Origin: JBAZLV01 sp964586075
GTDB taxonomy: Bacteria; Nitrospirota; UBA9217
Assembly: GCA_964586075.1 (NCBI GenBank)
Contig: CAZPGZ010000007.1
Location: 1 to 64,000 of the forward strand
Reading direction: 5' to 3'
DNA length: 64,000 bases
Shown here: piece after piece, positions 25,800-35,134 of the stretch
Numbering within the stretch: position 1 is the stretch's first letter
Layout of the letters: every line of letters starts with the position of its first letter
The notes under the pieces: model-generated
The model's input: the letters and a program-made list of their open reading frames with translations, nothing else
The model's database searches: none
What the model was told of the DNA's origin: nothing
Translations under genes and position numbers: made by a program

Positions 25800-26905
25800 A
25801 GGCTTTCTGTCTGCGCAATGTTGCATATTCCTACACCCATGACGAAACAGTATTAAACAATCTGACCGTTGATTTTCAACAGGGGGAGCGTACTGTCATT
25901 CTTGGCTCAAACGGGACGGGGAAATCCACACTCTTGTCTCTTCTCGATGGCCTTGTCTTTCCGGTCTCCGGCTCTATTCATGCTTTTGGGAAACCCCTGA
26001 CCGAAGAGAATCTTGAACAGAAGGCATTTTCGATGGATTTCCGGAAACGGGTGGCGTTTGTATTTCAAAACCCCGATGTTCAGCTGTTTTCTTCAACGGT
26101 CTGGGACGAAGTGGCGTTTGGACCGCTCCAGCTCGGATTGCCGCTTTCCGAGATCAGATCCACGGTGGACTATCTTCTTGAAACGCTTCGCATAGCCGAA
26201 CTGCGCGACCGCGCGCCGCACACCCTGTCGGACGGGCAAAAAAAAAAGGTCGCCATTGCATCCAGTCTTGCGACCGACCCCGATGTACTGCTTCTCGATG
26301 AACCCACGAACGGTCTGGATCCCAGGACGCAGGTTTGGCTCATAGAGGTTCTGAACGAACTACACAGGCGGGGAAAGACCATTATATCCGCCACGCACGA
26401 TTTGTCCATTGCCGGAGATATCGCGGAACGGGCAATTGTTTTTTCTGAAGATCATTCCGTGGCTGCAGATGGTGCGTTTTTTGATATAATTGCCAATGAT
26501 GAATTGCTGCTTGCCGTCAACCTGATTCACGAGCACGCGCATCGTCACGGCGATAAAGCCCATGTGCATCGCCATGGACATTACGGACACTTTCACATGA
26601 ACGGAGGCTTAAAGGACGACATGCATAAGGGACATTCACACAATCACGGCCATGGACACAGTCATGAGCATTCTCAGGAGGGGACGGAAACGCTCCGCAA
26701 GCTGCTGGCCATGCTGGAGCATTGGATCGACCATGATGACACCCATGTAGAGCATTATCAGGAATGGGCGGCAAAGGCGAGTGAAGCCGGTGAGGAAGAA
26801 ATTGCGAAAGAGATATATCTTGCGGTCAGTGAAAGCGAGCAGGTCAAGGGGCACCTCAAGCGGGCAAAGGCAATCCTGGCCGCCAAACTGGTGCTGCTGA
26901 AGTAA
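25796..26905 (+). CDS. cbiO: CbiO/NikO ATPase with histidine-rich tail and helical extension
   Basis: Residues 1-240 are an ECF-type ATPase: Walker A GSNGTGKST (37-45), Q-loop FQNPDVQLF, signature LSDGQKKKV, Walker B VLLLDEPTNGLD, H-loop SATHDL. The signature has Asp in place of the first Gly, as usual in this family. Residues about 245-295 hold some two dozen histidines in HGH/HSH patterns, likely to bind or store metal. Residues about 296-369 form a charged helical domain with further histidines (WIDHDDTHVEHYQEW). At 369 residues it is about 100 longer than plain CbiO. The tail suggests metal buffering or sensing at the transporter. Confidence 0.93.
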   Translation: MKAFCLRNVAYSYTHDETVLNNLTVDFQQGERTVILGSNGTGKSTLLSLLDGLVFPVSGSIHAFGKPLTEENLEQKAFSMDFRKRVAFVFQNPDVQLFSSTVWDEVAFGPLQLGLPLSEIRSTVDYLLETLRIAELRDRAPHTLSDGQKKKVAIASSLATDPDVLLLDEPTNGLDPRTQVWLIEVLNELHRRGKTIISATHDLSIAGDIAERAIVFSEDHSVAADGAFFDIIANDELLLAVNLIHEHAHRHGDKAHVHRHGHYGHFHMNGGLKDDMHKGHSHNHGHGHSHEHSQEGTETLRKLLAMLEHWIDHDDTHVEHYQEWAAKASEAGEEEIAKEIYLAVSESEQVKGHLKRAKAILAAKLVLLK

Positions 26906-26999
26906 CGTTGCGTATAGTGCATAACCGGCTCATTGCTCGCTGAAATCGCATGCAGACTCACCTGCAGTCTGGTATGTAATAGCATCGAGGAGTTCTTTC

Positions 27000-27590
27000 A
27001 TGAAAAAAAAACATCACGACGATCTGACCGATGTTATACGGTTTCACGGTCATCTCTGTCCGGGGCTTGCGCTCGGATACCGCGTGGCAAAGGCCGCACT
27101 CAGGGAACTTCGCGCAGAGCGGCCGCAGGATGAGGAGTTCGTTGCCGTCGTAGAGAATGATTCCTGCGCGGTTGATGCGGTCCAGTTTATTACCGGCTGC
27201 ACGTTCGGCAAAGGAAATTTTCTTTTTCGGGATTACGGCAAGCATGTCTATACGTTTTATAACAGGCAGACCGGAAAAGGCATTCGTATATCCGAGGATT
27301 ACCGGGGATTTGAGAACGATCCGCGTTTTGCCGAACTTAAAAAACGGCAGGATGCCGGCGAAGACGTTTCGGCTGAGAGAAAAGCATATCTGCTGGAAAA
27401 GGCGGACGCTATTCTCAAGGCAGATGAAGCGGAAATTATGGCCATAACGCCTGAGACATCGCTTCCTCCCGAAGAGGCGAAAATACACGGTTCTGTACGC
27501 TGTGCAGTTTGCGGCGAGAAGCTTATGGTGTCCCGCGGAAAAGAAAAAAACGGTAACATCGTCTGTATCTCCTGTTTTCATGCCGCCTGA
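27000..27590 (+). CDS. FmdE domain protein with C-terminal zinc ribbon
   Basis: A 196-residue protein. The N-terminal FmdE domain carries HGHLCPGLALGYR (His16, His18, Cys20) and a later CAVDAVQ...GCTFGKGN block. The C-terminus has a four-cysteine zinc ribbon (CAVCG ... CISC). FmdE co-purifies with molybdenum formylmethanofuran dehydrogenase in methanogens; in bacteria its role is unclear. It lies 94 nt after cbiO and may belong to the same operon, which hints at a metal-handling function. The start ATG 27000 has GAGG about 10 nt upstream. Confidence 0.85.
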   Translation: MKKKHHDDLTDVIRFHGHLCPGLALGYRVAKAALRELRAERPQDEEFVAVVENDSCAVDAVQFITGCTFGKGNFLFRDYGKHVYTFYNRQTGKGIRISEDYRGFENDPRFAELKKRQDAGEDVSAERKAYLLEKADAILKADEAEIMAITPETSLPPEEAKIHGSVRCAVCGEKLMVSRGKEKNGNIVCISCFHAA

Positions 27591-27693
27591 ACGCTGCTGC
27601 CTTCCGGAAACCCGTGAACAGTAGCTCTCGCCGCATTTCCCCCCTCAGAAATATTCCAAAAACGAATAAGTGCTTATTTCAACTACAATATTC

Positions 27694-27722
27694 TTGACAA
27701 TACACCACGCTGAAGTTATTAT
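27694..27722 (+). promoter_or_regulatory. strong sigma-70 type promoter for the OmpA-like lipoprotein
   Basis: TTGACA (27694-27699), 17 bp, TATTAT (27717-27722), close to consensus. Just upstream is a short near-palindrome AATAAG-TG-CTTATT (27665-27678) that might be a regulator site. The transcript would start about 45 nt before ATG 27773. Confidence 0.75.
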
Positions 27723-27772
27723 AAACCAATTCTGCTGATTTACCACAGCACATCATACGCCAGGAGGAAAAT

Positions 27773-28486
27773 ATGAAAAAGTTTATAATTTTTCCGCTAT
27801 TTGCTGTATTGCTGTTATTTGGATGCGCGAAAACGGTCCCTCTTCAGCAGTACGATGCGAAGGCTAAAGAAGTGGAAGATTTGACGATTCAAACCAGCAA
27901 CCTTCAGGCACAGGTGAAGAAACTTACCGGCGATGTGGACACGCTGAAGAAAGACAATGAAACCCTGCAGGCCAGGGTAAAGGAACTTTCACCAAAGGCG
28001 GAGAAGGCGGAACAGCTGGAAAAAGCAACCCAGACATATCAGAATCTTGCCAAAAAGCTCGAAAAGGAAATTCAGGAAGGCCAGGTGCAGATTACGGAAA
28101 TGAAGAACCGTCTGACCATGACCATGGTGGATAAGATATTGTTCCCTTCCGGCAGCGCACAAATCAGTAAAGAAGGGAAGGCTGTGCTCGATAAAGTGGT
28201 CAGCATCCTGAAGGACGTGCAGGATAAAAGAATACAGATCGAAGGACATACGGACAATGTCCAGATTGTGAGCGCCCTTAAGAAACGATTTCCTACGAAC
28301 TGGGAACTTTCAACAGCTCGCGCCACCGAAGTAGTGCGGTACCTTCAGGAACACGGAAATCTTGATCCTCGTTTGCTGTCTGCAACCGGCTATGCGGAAT
28401 ATCAGCCCGTTGACTCCAACGATACGGAGAAAGGGAAGTCTAAAAACCGCAGAATCGAGATTGTTCTGCTGCCGCTTCTAAAATAA
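27773..28486 (+). CDS. OmpA/Pal-like peptidoglycan-binding lipoprotein
   Basis: A 237-residue protein: lipoprotein signal with lipobox ending in Cys18 (LLFGC), a coiled-coil region (about 30-115, heptad-like Lys/Leu/Glu), and a C-terminal OmpA domain (about 122-235) with IEGHTDN, NWELSTARATEVVRYL and the closing KNRRIEIVL. It should anchor the outer membrane to peptidoglycan. Strong ribosome site AGGAGGAAAAT and a strong promoter suggest abundant expression. The coiled coil makes it longer than classical Pal. Confidence 0.92.
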   Translation: MKKFIIFPLFAVLLLFGCAKTVPLQQYDAKAKEVEDLTIQTSNLQAQVKKLTGDVDTLKKDNETLQARVKELSPKAEKAEQLEKATQTYQNLAKKLEKEIQEGQVQITEMKNRLTMTMVDKILFPSGSAQISKEGKAVLDKVVSILKDVQDKRIQIEGHTDNVQIVSALKKRFPTNWELSTARATEVVRYLQEHGNLDPRLLSATGYAEYQPVDSNDTEKGKSKNRRIEIVLLPLLK

Positions 28487-28594
28487 GATGACGGTGCAGC
28501 AGTCGGATCTGTCTCAGGCAGCAATTCGAAAGTGTATTGTGTGGCCGTGCTAGAATATCTTCAGCTACACGCTCGTGTGGAGAAAGTATTACAG

Positions 28595-29233
28595 ATGTTT
28601 ACCGGTATTGTGGAAGAGATGGGAGAAGTAAAAATGCTCAGGCGTGATGCAGGAGGCGTCCGGCTCACGATTTCAGCTTCCACGGTGCTTGCCGGCACGA
28701 TGATTGGGGACAGCATTGACGTCAACGGAGTATGCCTCACGGTGGTGGAGAACGGGAACGCAGATTTTTCGGCTGATGTAGCACAGGAAACCCTGAACGT
28801 GTCGAACCTCGGCAGCCTGCGCGTGGGCCAGAAGGTGAACCTTGAGCGTGCGCTTCAGTTGTCGGGGAGGCTGGGCGGGCATCTGGTAACGGGCCACGTT
28901 GATGCCGTCGGGAGGATCAGGGAGAGGCGCCAAGAAGGACATTCGTGGCGTATTTTTATCGAATCGCCGCGGGATGCGCTCCGGTATATTATCAAGAAAG
29001 GCTCGATTGCCGTGGACGGCATCAGCCTGACTGTTGCTGATGTGGATGCATCGGGTTTTTCCGTTGCCATGATTCCGCATACGGCGAAGCTCACGACGCT
29101 TGGTTTCAAGGCGGCGGGTGACAGTGTAAATCTGGAAACAGACATAATCGGGAAATATGTGGAAAAGCTGCTGTCCGGAAAGACTGAAGGAAGCCTGAAT
29201 CTGGACTCGCTGAAAAAAGCCGGTTTTGCATAG
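28595..29233 (+). CDS. ribE: riboflavin synthase alpha chain
   Basis: Converts two molecules of 6,7-dimethyl-8-ribityllumazine into riboflavin. The 212-residue protein shows the family start MFTGIVEE and two lumazine-binding repeats, each with a G-x-VNLE-type motif (GQKVNLERALQ and GDSVNLETD). ATG 28595 follows GGAGAAAG; the frame is open further upstream but MFTGI is the true start. No FMN riboswitch is visible in the 108-nt gap before it. Confidence 0.96.
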   Translation: MFTGIVEEMGEVKMLRRDAGGVRLTISASTVLAGTMIGDSIDVNGVCLTVVENGNADFSADVAQETLNVSNLGSLRVGQKVNLERALQLSGRLGGHLVTGHVDAVGRIRERRQEGHSWRIFIESPRDALRYIIKKGSIAVDGISLTVADVDASGFSVAMIPHTAKLTTLGFKAAGDSVNLETDIIGKYVEKLLSGKTEGSLNLDSLKKAGFA

Positions 29234-29305
29234 GCAGAAAGATACAAAGCACGGCTTCCGGTGTAGAAACGGCGTGCCTTGTGCACAGCTTTCAGAGGTG
29301 AATAC

Positions 29306-30511
29306 ATGAAGTTCAATACTGTTGATGAAGCTATCGAGGACATCCGAAAAGGAAAAATGGTGATCCTTGTTGATGACGAAGACCGCGAGAACGAGGGCGA
29401 TTTGACAATGGCAGCGGAAGCAGTAACCCCGGAAGCCATCAATTTTATGGCTAAACACGGGCGCGGGCTTGTCTGTCTTTCGCTCACCCCCGAGCGTGTA
29501 GAGCACCTGCAGCTTCCTCTGATGACCACGGACAACACCTCGTCTTTCGGTACGGCTTTTACCATTTCCATTGAAGCAAAAAAAGGCGTGACCACCGGCA
29601 TTTCAGCGGCCGATCGGGCAACGACGATTCGTACGGCCATAAGTCCTAAAGCCAATCCTGAAGACCTGGCACGGCCCGGTCATGTATTTCCACTTCGTGC
29701 AAAACCGGGAGGGGTGCTGCAGCGTGCAGGCCAGACGGAAGGATCGGTAGATCTCGCCAGGCTTGCGGGACTCTATCCGGCGGGGGTAATCTGCGAAATA
29801 ATGAATGATGACGGAACGATGGCGCGCGTTCCCCAGCTTCTGGACTTTGCAAAAAAATTCAGTCTCAAAGTTATTACCGTCAAAGACCTCATCGCCTATC
29901 GTGTACGGAAAGAATCTCTTGTCCGCCGGGTTGCGGTTACCAAATTACCTACCAGCTACGGGGGGGATTTTACAGCCATCCTGTATGCAAATGACATTGA
30001 TCGTTTGAACCATATTGCTCTGGTGAAAGGCGACATAAAACCCGATGAAGAAGTGCTTGTCAGGGTCCATTCCGAATGTCTTACCGGAGACGTATTCGGT
30101 TCGCTGCGCTGCGATTGCGGCGATCAGCTGCACAACGCTATGAAGATAATTGCACAGGAAGGCAAAGGGGTAATTCTGTACATGCGCCAGGAAGGCCGGG
30201 GCATCGGTCTTGAGGGCAAGCTGAAGGCGTATGAACTTCAGGACAAAGGCAAGGATACGGTCGAAGCAAACCTGGCACTCGGGTTTAAACCGGATCTCAG
30301 GGATTACGGCGTCGGAGCCCAGATACTGCGCGACATCGGCCTCCGGAAAATCCGGCTGCTTACCAATAATCCGAAGAAAATAATCGGTCTTGAAGGGTAT
30401 GGTCTGGCCGTAGTGGGGCGGGTTCCCATTGAAATCCATCCGCACGAGAAGAATATCCGCTACCTCAAAGTAAAAAAGAGCAAGCTTGGTCATTTATTGG
30501 AAAAAGTGTAA
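29306..30511 (+). CDS. ribBA: bifunctional 3,4-dihydroxy-2-butanone-4-phosphate synthase / GTP cyclohydrolase II
   Basis: Supplies both precursors of riboflavin. Residues 1 to about 200 are RibB, with the acidic catalytic loop DDEDRENEGDL and the HTP/RxGHVFPL-like segment. Residues about 205-401 are RibA, with the zinc cysteines of CLTGDVFGSLRCDCG and RQEGRGIGL. 401 residues is usual. ATG 29306 follows AGAGGTG. It sits between ribE and ribH in one operon. Confidence 0.96.
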   Translation: MKFNTVDEAIEDIRKGKMVILVDDEDRENEGDLTMAAEAVTPEAINFMAKHGRGLVCLSLTPERVEHLQLPLMTTDNTSSFGTAFTISIEAKKGVTTGISAADRATTIRTAISPKANPEDLARPGHVFPLRAKPGGVLQRAGQTEGSVDLARLAGLYPAGVICEIMNDDGTMARVPQLLDFAKKFSLKVITVKDLIAYRVRKESLVRRVAVTKLPTSYGGDFTAILYANDIDRLNHIALVKGDIKPDEEVLVRVHSECLTGDVFGSLRCDCGDQLHNAMKIIAQEGKGVILYMRQEGRGIGLEGKLKAYELQDKGKDTVEANLALGFKPDLRDYGVGAQILRDIGLRKIRLLTNNPKKIIGLEGYGLAVVGRVPIEIHPHEKNIRYLKVKKSKLGHLLEKV

Positions 30512-30593
30512 TGTTTGACGAAGTGTTGGGCAGCGGAACAAGGTTCCGTCTGCGGTTGCATATCTCTATGTTGATAATTTCCCGGAGGATGCT

Positions 30594-31061
30594 ATGCCAA
30601 AATTGATTCAGGGTGATCTGACTGCGAAAGGATTTAAATTCGGTATTGTTGCCGCCCGTTTTAATGATTTCATCACCAGCAAACTGCTGGACGGCGCGCT
30701 TGACGCTCTTCAACGGCATGGTGCATCCGAAGCCGACATCGACATCGTCAAGGTTCCGGGGGCTTACGAAATACCGCTTGCCGCGAAAGTGCTTGCGCAG
30801 TCAAAAAAATATAATGCGGTCATCTGTCTGGGGGCTGTCATTCGCGGCGCGACGCCGCATTTCGAGTATGTAAGCGGAGAAGTGACGAAGGGGATCGCAG
30901 CAGCTTCCCTGGAAACAGGCCTGCCGGTCATTTTCGGAGTACTTACCACCGATAACATCGAACAGGCTGTGGAACGGGCCGGCACCAAAAGCGGAAATAA
31001 GGGCTGGGACGCCGCACTTTCCGCCATTGAAATGGCAAATGTCATGAAACAGCTGGTATAG
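30594..31061 (+). CDS. ribH: 6,7-dimethyl-8-ribityllumazine synthase
   Basis: Condenses the two RibBA products to the lumazine precursor of riboflavin. 155 residues, normal length, with the family motifs RFNDFI near the start, VPGAYEIP, GAVIRGATPHFEYV and FGVLTTDN. GGAGG precedes ATG 30594. Confidence 0.97.
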   Translation: MPKLIQGDLTAKGFKFGIVAARFNDFITSKLLDGALDALQRHGASEADIDIVKVPGAYEIPLAAKVLAQSKKYNAVICLGAVIRGATPHFEYVSGEVTKGIAAASLETGLPVIFGVLTTDNIEQAVERAGTKSGNKGWDAALSAIEMANVMKQLV

Positions 31062-31104
31062 AACGCATCGAAACCATGAAACGAAAATCAGCAGACGATA
31101 CCGT

Positions 31105-31536
31105 ATGAAAAGGCGTAAAGCAAGGGAGCATGCGCTCCAACTACTATTCCAGCTTGACATGAGGAAAGACAAACCATCGGCATTCATCCTGAAGAATTAC
31201 TGGGCTGAATATAATCCCGATGATGAAATTAAGGCATTTGCAGAAGAAATTGTAAAAGGAACACTCAAACATGTGGCGGCGATCGACAAACTGATCCGCC
31301 GGTGTGCAAAAAACTGGAGTCTTGACCGCATGGCTGTTGTGGACCGCAATGTGCTCAGAATGGCTGTTTACGAGATCCTCTATCGTCTGGAAATTCCTAC
31401 CAGTGTTACTATCAATGAAGCCATTGAAATAGCAAAAAAATTCGGGACTGATGAATCAGGTGCTTTTGTCAACGGAATACTGGACAGAGTGGCCAGGGAA
31501 ACCGGGAAACTCGAAGAAGGAAAAATCGAACACTAA
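31105..31536 (+). CDS. nusB: transcription antitermination factor NusB
   Basis: A 143-residue all-helical RNA-binding protein that joins the NusA/NusE antitermination complex on rRNA leaders. Typical features: the basic start RRKAREHALQLLFQLD, and the C-terminal block VDRNVLRMAVYEI followed by INEAIEIAKKFGTDESGAFVNGILD. The ribH-nusB order is common in bacteria. No strong ribosome site is seen before ATG 31105. Confidence 0.96.
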   Translation: MKRRKAREHALQLLFQLDMRKDKPSAFILKNYWAEYNPDDEIKAFAEEIVKGTLKHVAAIDKLIRRCAKNWSLDRMAVVDRNVLRMAVYEILYRLEIPTSVTINEAIEIAKKFGTDESGAFVNGILDRVARETGKLEEGKIEH

Positions 31537-31622
31537 ACAGCGCTGTAGAATTTTTTTGCGGCGACTGCGGCCGGAAGACTTTTTTGTCTTTGAATGTCTG
31601 TGCGCGCAGCAGTGATGGAACG

Positions 31623-32102
31623 ATGAAGGTATTATTCCAGGATATAAAGAAACTTGAAGCAGAAGCCCTCATCGTCGGTTTCTTTGAAGACGTCAGGCCT
31701 CTCAAGGGCCTTGCAGGGGAACTTGACTGGCTGCTTTGCGGTTCTCTTTCCAACCTCATTATCAGCAGAAAGCTGAGCGGTTCGCTCGGAGACATTGCGC
31801 TGCTTACCTCACAGGGGAAATTGCCGGTTCAGAAGATTTTTATGCTTGGCCTTGGCCGCAGAGCGGATTTTTCTGCTTCAATCTTGCACAATGTGGCAAT
31901 GACTGCGGCAGCCAGCGTGTTGGGGACGGGGGTCACACAAGCCGCGCTTGAATTCTTTCTGCCGGCCAATGTGTCCTATGACAGCGTTTTGTCCGCCCTG
32001 AGCGAGGGATTGACGCAGGGCGCGCAGGGGCGTACCCTTGATGTATCCCTTCTTGCTCCCACTGCGGCTGCGTATGAGAAACTTGCGCAATTGCTCCTGT
32101 AA
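31623..32102 (+). CDS. orphan M17 leucyl-aminopeptidase N-terminal-like domain protein
   Basis: About 160 residues resembling only the N-terminal macro-like domain of leucyl aminopeptidase (M17), with the pattern KLEAEALIVG...LDWLLCGSLSNLI, IFMLGLGRR, and VAMTAAASVLGTGV. The catalytic metal-binding M17 domain is absent. ATG 31623 is preferred over TTG 31584 because the domain starts there. It lies between nusB and purB. The function is unknown; a nucleotide or poly-ADP-ribose-like binding role would fit a macro fold but is not shown. Confidence 0.6.
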   Translation: MKVLFQDIKKLEAEALIVGFFEDVRPLKGLAGELDWLLCGSLSNLIISRKLSGSLGDIALLTSQGKLPVQKIFMLGLGRRADFSASILHNVAMTAAASVLGTGVTQAALEFFLPANVSYDSVLSALSEGLTQGAQGRTLDVSLLAPTAAAYEKLAQLLL

Positions 32103-32208
32103 TCATTATAGAGCAAAGCCTTTGCACAATCAGGATGTATGTTCTCGTACGGAGAAGTCGTTCTGTGAATGCGATAAAAAAATATAGATACAGAGACAGG
32201 AGACCTTG

Positions 32209-33513
32209 ATGATTCCTCGTTACAGCAGACCTGAAATGGCCGGGCTATGGGAACCCGTAAATAGATATCAAGCATGGCTCGACGTAGAAATTCTTGCATG
32301 TGAGGCAAACGCCAAGTTGGGGTTGATACCCGCAAAGGCCTTGGCAACCATTAAAAAGAAGGCGGATTTCGATGCTAAGCGGGTTGATGAGCTTGAAAAA
32401 ACGGTAAAACACGATGTAATCGCTTTCCTCACCGCGGTTGGTGAAAAAGTCGGGCCTGAGTCCCGCTTTATCCATTTAGGTCTCACGTCTTCTGACGTGC
32501 TGGACACGTCTCTGGCCGTGCTCATGCGCAGAGCGGCGGATATTATTATTGACGATATCCACATTGTGTTAAAGACACTCAAAAAAAAGGCTTTGCGATA
32601 CCGTCATACGGTCATGATCGGACGATCGCACGGTATCCATGCCGAACCGGTCACATTTGGCCTGAAAATGGCCCTCTGGTATGAAGAAATGGGACGCGCT
32701 TTGGAACGCATGCAGCGTGCCAAAGAGGTGATCAGCGTCGGCAAGGTTTCCGGCGCGGTGGGAACGTTTGCAAACATTGATCCTTTTGTAGAATCCTATG
32801 TCTGCAGGAAACTCGGGTTGAAGCCGGAACCGGCGGCGACACAGGTGGTGCAACGGGACCGTCATGCGGAGTTTCTGTCTGCTCTCGCCCTTATTGCGTC
32901 GTCAATCGAGAAGTTTTCAGTAGAGCTGCGTCATCTCCAACGGACCGAGGTCCTCGAAGCCGAAGAGTTTTTTTCCGCGGGGCAAAAGGGTTCGTCAGCC
33001 ATGCCTCATAAGCGGAACCCGATATCAGCGGAAAATCTTACAGGCCTCGCGCGAGTGATCCGTTCCAATGCCTTTGCTGCTCTGGAGAATGTCGCTTTGT
33101 GGCACGAACGGGACATAAGCCATTCGTCAGTTGAACGGATTATTATTCCCGACAGCACCATCCTGATTGATTATATGCTGATACGCTTCAACAATCTGAT
33201 TGAACGCCTCTTTGTGTATCCCGAGAACATGCAGCGGAATATGAAAATTTCCAAAGGACTTTTTCATTCCGAGACTGTCATGCTGGCTTTGGTAGGAAAG
33301 GGTCTTTCCCGAGAAACTGCATACGCATTCGTGCAGAGAAACGCAATGGAAGTATGGAAGCAGGGCGGAGACTTTAAGGAACGCTTGAAAAACGACAGCG
33401 ACATCAGCAACTATCTGAGCGATCGGGAAATTGATGATTGCTTTGACCTTTCGCATACGCTCCGCAAAATTGACTTTATCTTTGCGAGAGTTTTTAAAAA
33501 AAACCGGAGATGA
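32209..33513 (+). CDS. purB: adenylosuccinate lyase
   Basis: Splits adenylosuccinate and SAICAR, two steps of purine synthesis. The 434-residue protein carries the fumarase-superfamily signature near residues 260-275 (GSSAMPHKRNPI), TSSDVLDTSLAV with the substrate-binding serine/threonine region, and the catalytic histidine segment GRSHGIHAEP. ATG 32209 follows GGAG; the TTG one codon upstream is not needed. It is close to purF. Confidence 0.96.
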   Translation: MIPRYSRPEMAGLWEPVNRYQAWLDVEILACEANAKLGLIPAKALATIKKKADFDAKRVDELEKTVKHDVIAFLTAVGEKVGPESRFIHLGLTSSDVLDTSLAVLMRRAADIIIDDIHIVLKTLKKKALRYRHTVMIGRSHGIHAEPVTFGLKMALWYEEMGRALERMQRAKEVISVGKVSGAVGTFANIDPFVESYVCRKLGLKPEPAATQVVQRDRHAEFLSALALIASSIEKFSVELRHLQRTEVLEAEEFFSAGQKGSSAMPHKRNPISAENLTGLARVIRSNAFAALENVALWHERDISHSSVERIIIPDSTILIDYMLIRFNNLIERLFVYPENMQRNMKISKGLFHSETVMLALVGKGLSRETAYAFVQRNAMEVWKQGGDFKERLKNDSDISNYLSDREIDDCFDLSHTLRKIDFIFARVFKKNRR

Positions 33514-33560
33514 ACGTTAGAGAATAGTATTCTGACTGAAAAAACAACAGAGGAATGATT

Positions 33561-34958
33561 ATGTTTGACAAGCTTCATGAAGAATGCGGGGTATTTGGTA
33601 TTTTCGGCCATCCCGACGCCGCGAATCTCGTATATCTGGGGCTGTATGCACTCCAGCACCGGGGGCAGGAATCGGCGGGCATTGTTTCAAGCGATGGAAA
33701 CCGGCTTTATAGTGAAAAGGCCATGGGGCTCGTCGCAGATATCTTCAATGAAGACCGCATCAAAAGGCTGCCGGGACATACCGCGATCGGACACAACCGA
33801 TATTCAACAACCGGCGAAAGCATCGCCATTAATATTCAGCCCATTCTTGCAAATTTTGCCCTCGGCAGTCTTGCGATCGCGCACAACGGCAATTTGGTTA
33901 ATGCCGGCATCCTGAAAGATGAACTTGAAGCATACGGGTCTATTTTCCAGTCTACCATGGACAGCGAGGTGATAGTTCACCTCATTGCCCAGTCGCGCAT
34001 GGCGACTCTGCCTGAGCGCATTGTGGACGCTCTCGGCCCTGTCCAGGGGTCATACAGCTTGCTGATGCTGACGCCGCATGAACTGATAGCGGTTCGCGAT
34101 CCGCACGGATTCAGGCCCCTTTCTCTCGGTGAATTGAACGGCGCCTACGTTGTTGCATCGGAAACATGCGCGTTTGATCTGATCGAGGCGAACTATATTC
34201 GCGATATCGCACCGGGAGAGATGGTGATAATCAACAGCAAAGGCATCCAGTCCACTTTTCCCTTTCCGCAGAAGCAGCCTTCACACTGCATATTTGAATT
34301 TATCTATTTTGCACGTCCCGACAGCATGGTGTTCGGTCAAAATGTGTATTCCATCAGAAAAAAATTCGGACGGCAGCTGGCTCGTGAGACCTCAGTTCCC
34401 GCGGATGTCGTCATTCCCGTGCCGGACTCGGGCGTACCGGCGGCTCTCGGCTATGCCGAAGAGGCGGGGATACCCTTCGATACGGGGCTTATCCGAAATC
34501 ACTATGTAGGGAGAACATTTATCGAGCCGCGACAGAGCATCAGGCATTTTGGCGTGAAGATCAAATTGAATCCCGTCAAGGACGCCCTGAAAGGAAAACG
34601 CGTGGTTGTGGTGGATGACTCCATTGTGCGCGGCACCACAAGCAAAAAAATCATTAAAATGATCAGGAGCGCAGGTGCTGCTGAAGTCCATATGCGCATC
34701 AGTTCGCCGCCTGTTGGCTATCCGTGTTTTTATGGAATTGATATTCCTACGCGTCAGGAACTTATCGCCTCGTCGCACAGCATCGAGGAAATCAGAAAAT
34801 ATATCACCGCTGATTCTCTTGGCTATATCAGCCTTGATGGGCTCCAAAAAATTGTTCCGGAACGGGTAAACTTCTGTGCTGCATGTTTTGATGGAGAATA
34901 TCCTGTCCCGTTTCCTGGTGAAAAAATTGCCCAGATGGGTTTGTTTGAGAAGGAATAA
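33561..34958 (+). CDS. purF: amidophosphoribosyltransferase
   Basis: First committed step of purine synthesis: glutamine plus PRPP to phosphoribosylamine. 465 residues; a short propeptide precedes the catalytic Cys9 (EECGVFGIFG). The N-terminal Ntn glutaminase domain is followed by a PRPP-binding domain with VVVVDDSIVRGTT. The C-terminal cysteines (NFCAACFDG) with Cys in the middle suggest a Bacillus-type 4Fe-4S enzyme. I start at ATG 33561 because AGAGGA directly abuts the alternative ATG 33555. Confidence 0.96.
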   Translation: MFDKLHEECGVFGIFGHPDAANLVYLGLYALQHRGQESAGIVSSDGNRLYSEKAMGLVADIFNEDRIKRLPGHTAIGHNRYSTTGESIAINIQPILANFALGSLAIAHNGNLVNAGILKDELEAYGSIFQSTMDSEVIVHLIAQSRMATLPERIVDALGPVQGSYSLLMLTPHELIAVRDPHGFRPLSLGELNGAYVVASETCAFDLIEANYIRDIAPGEMVIINSKGIQSTFPFPQKQPSHCIFEFIYFARPDSMVFGQNVYSIRKKFGRQLARETSVPADVVIPVPDSGVPAALGYAEEAGIPFDTGLIRNHYVGRTFIEPRQSIRHFGVKIKLNPVKDALKGKRVVVVDDSIVRGTTSKKIIKMIRSAGAAEVHMRISSPPVGYPCFYGIDIPTRQELIASSHSIEEIRKYITADSLGYISLDGLQKIVPERVNFCAACFDGEYPVPFPGEKIAQMGLFEKE

Positions 34959-35030
34959 AGCGCCTACGAAGGCTGCAAGAGATGTGGTTCGATAAAAAAG
35001 AGCGTGAGTTTGGAACAGGAATGTTCAAAG

Positions 35031-35106
35031 TGGTGCCGAGGCGCAGAATCGAACTGCGGACACGAGGCTTTTCAGGCCTCTGCTCTACCAACTGAGCTAC
35101 CTCGGC
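35031..35106 (-). tRNA. tRNA-Phe (GAA)
   Basis: On the minus strand the 76-nt sequence folds into a full cloverleaf: acceptor GCCGAGG/CCTCGGC, D-stem GCTC/GAGC, anticodon stem GAGGC/GCCTC with loop CTGAAAA (anticodon GAA at 35071-35073), T-stem CGCAG/CTGCG with TTCGATT, and an encoded CCA end (35031-35033). The stretch 34959-35400 around it holds no other gene. Confidence 0.97.
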
Positions 35107-35134
35107 ATGATCTCTGATGTGTCGGCAGGTCGTT

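Noticed and set aside
28487..28594. possible FMN riboswitch before ribE
   Set aside because: None of the conserved RFN segments are present and the gap is too short.
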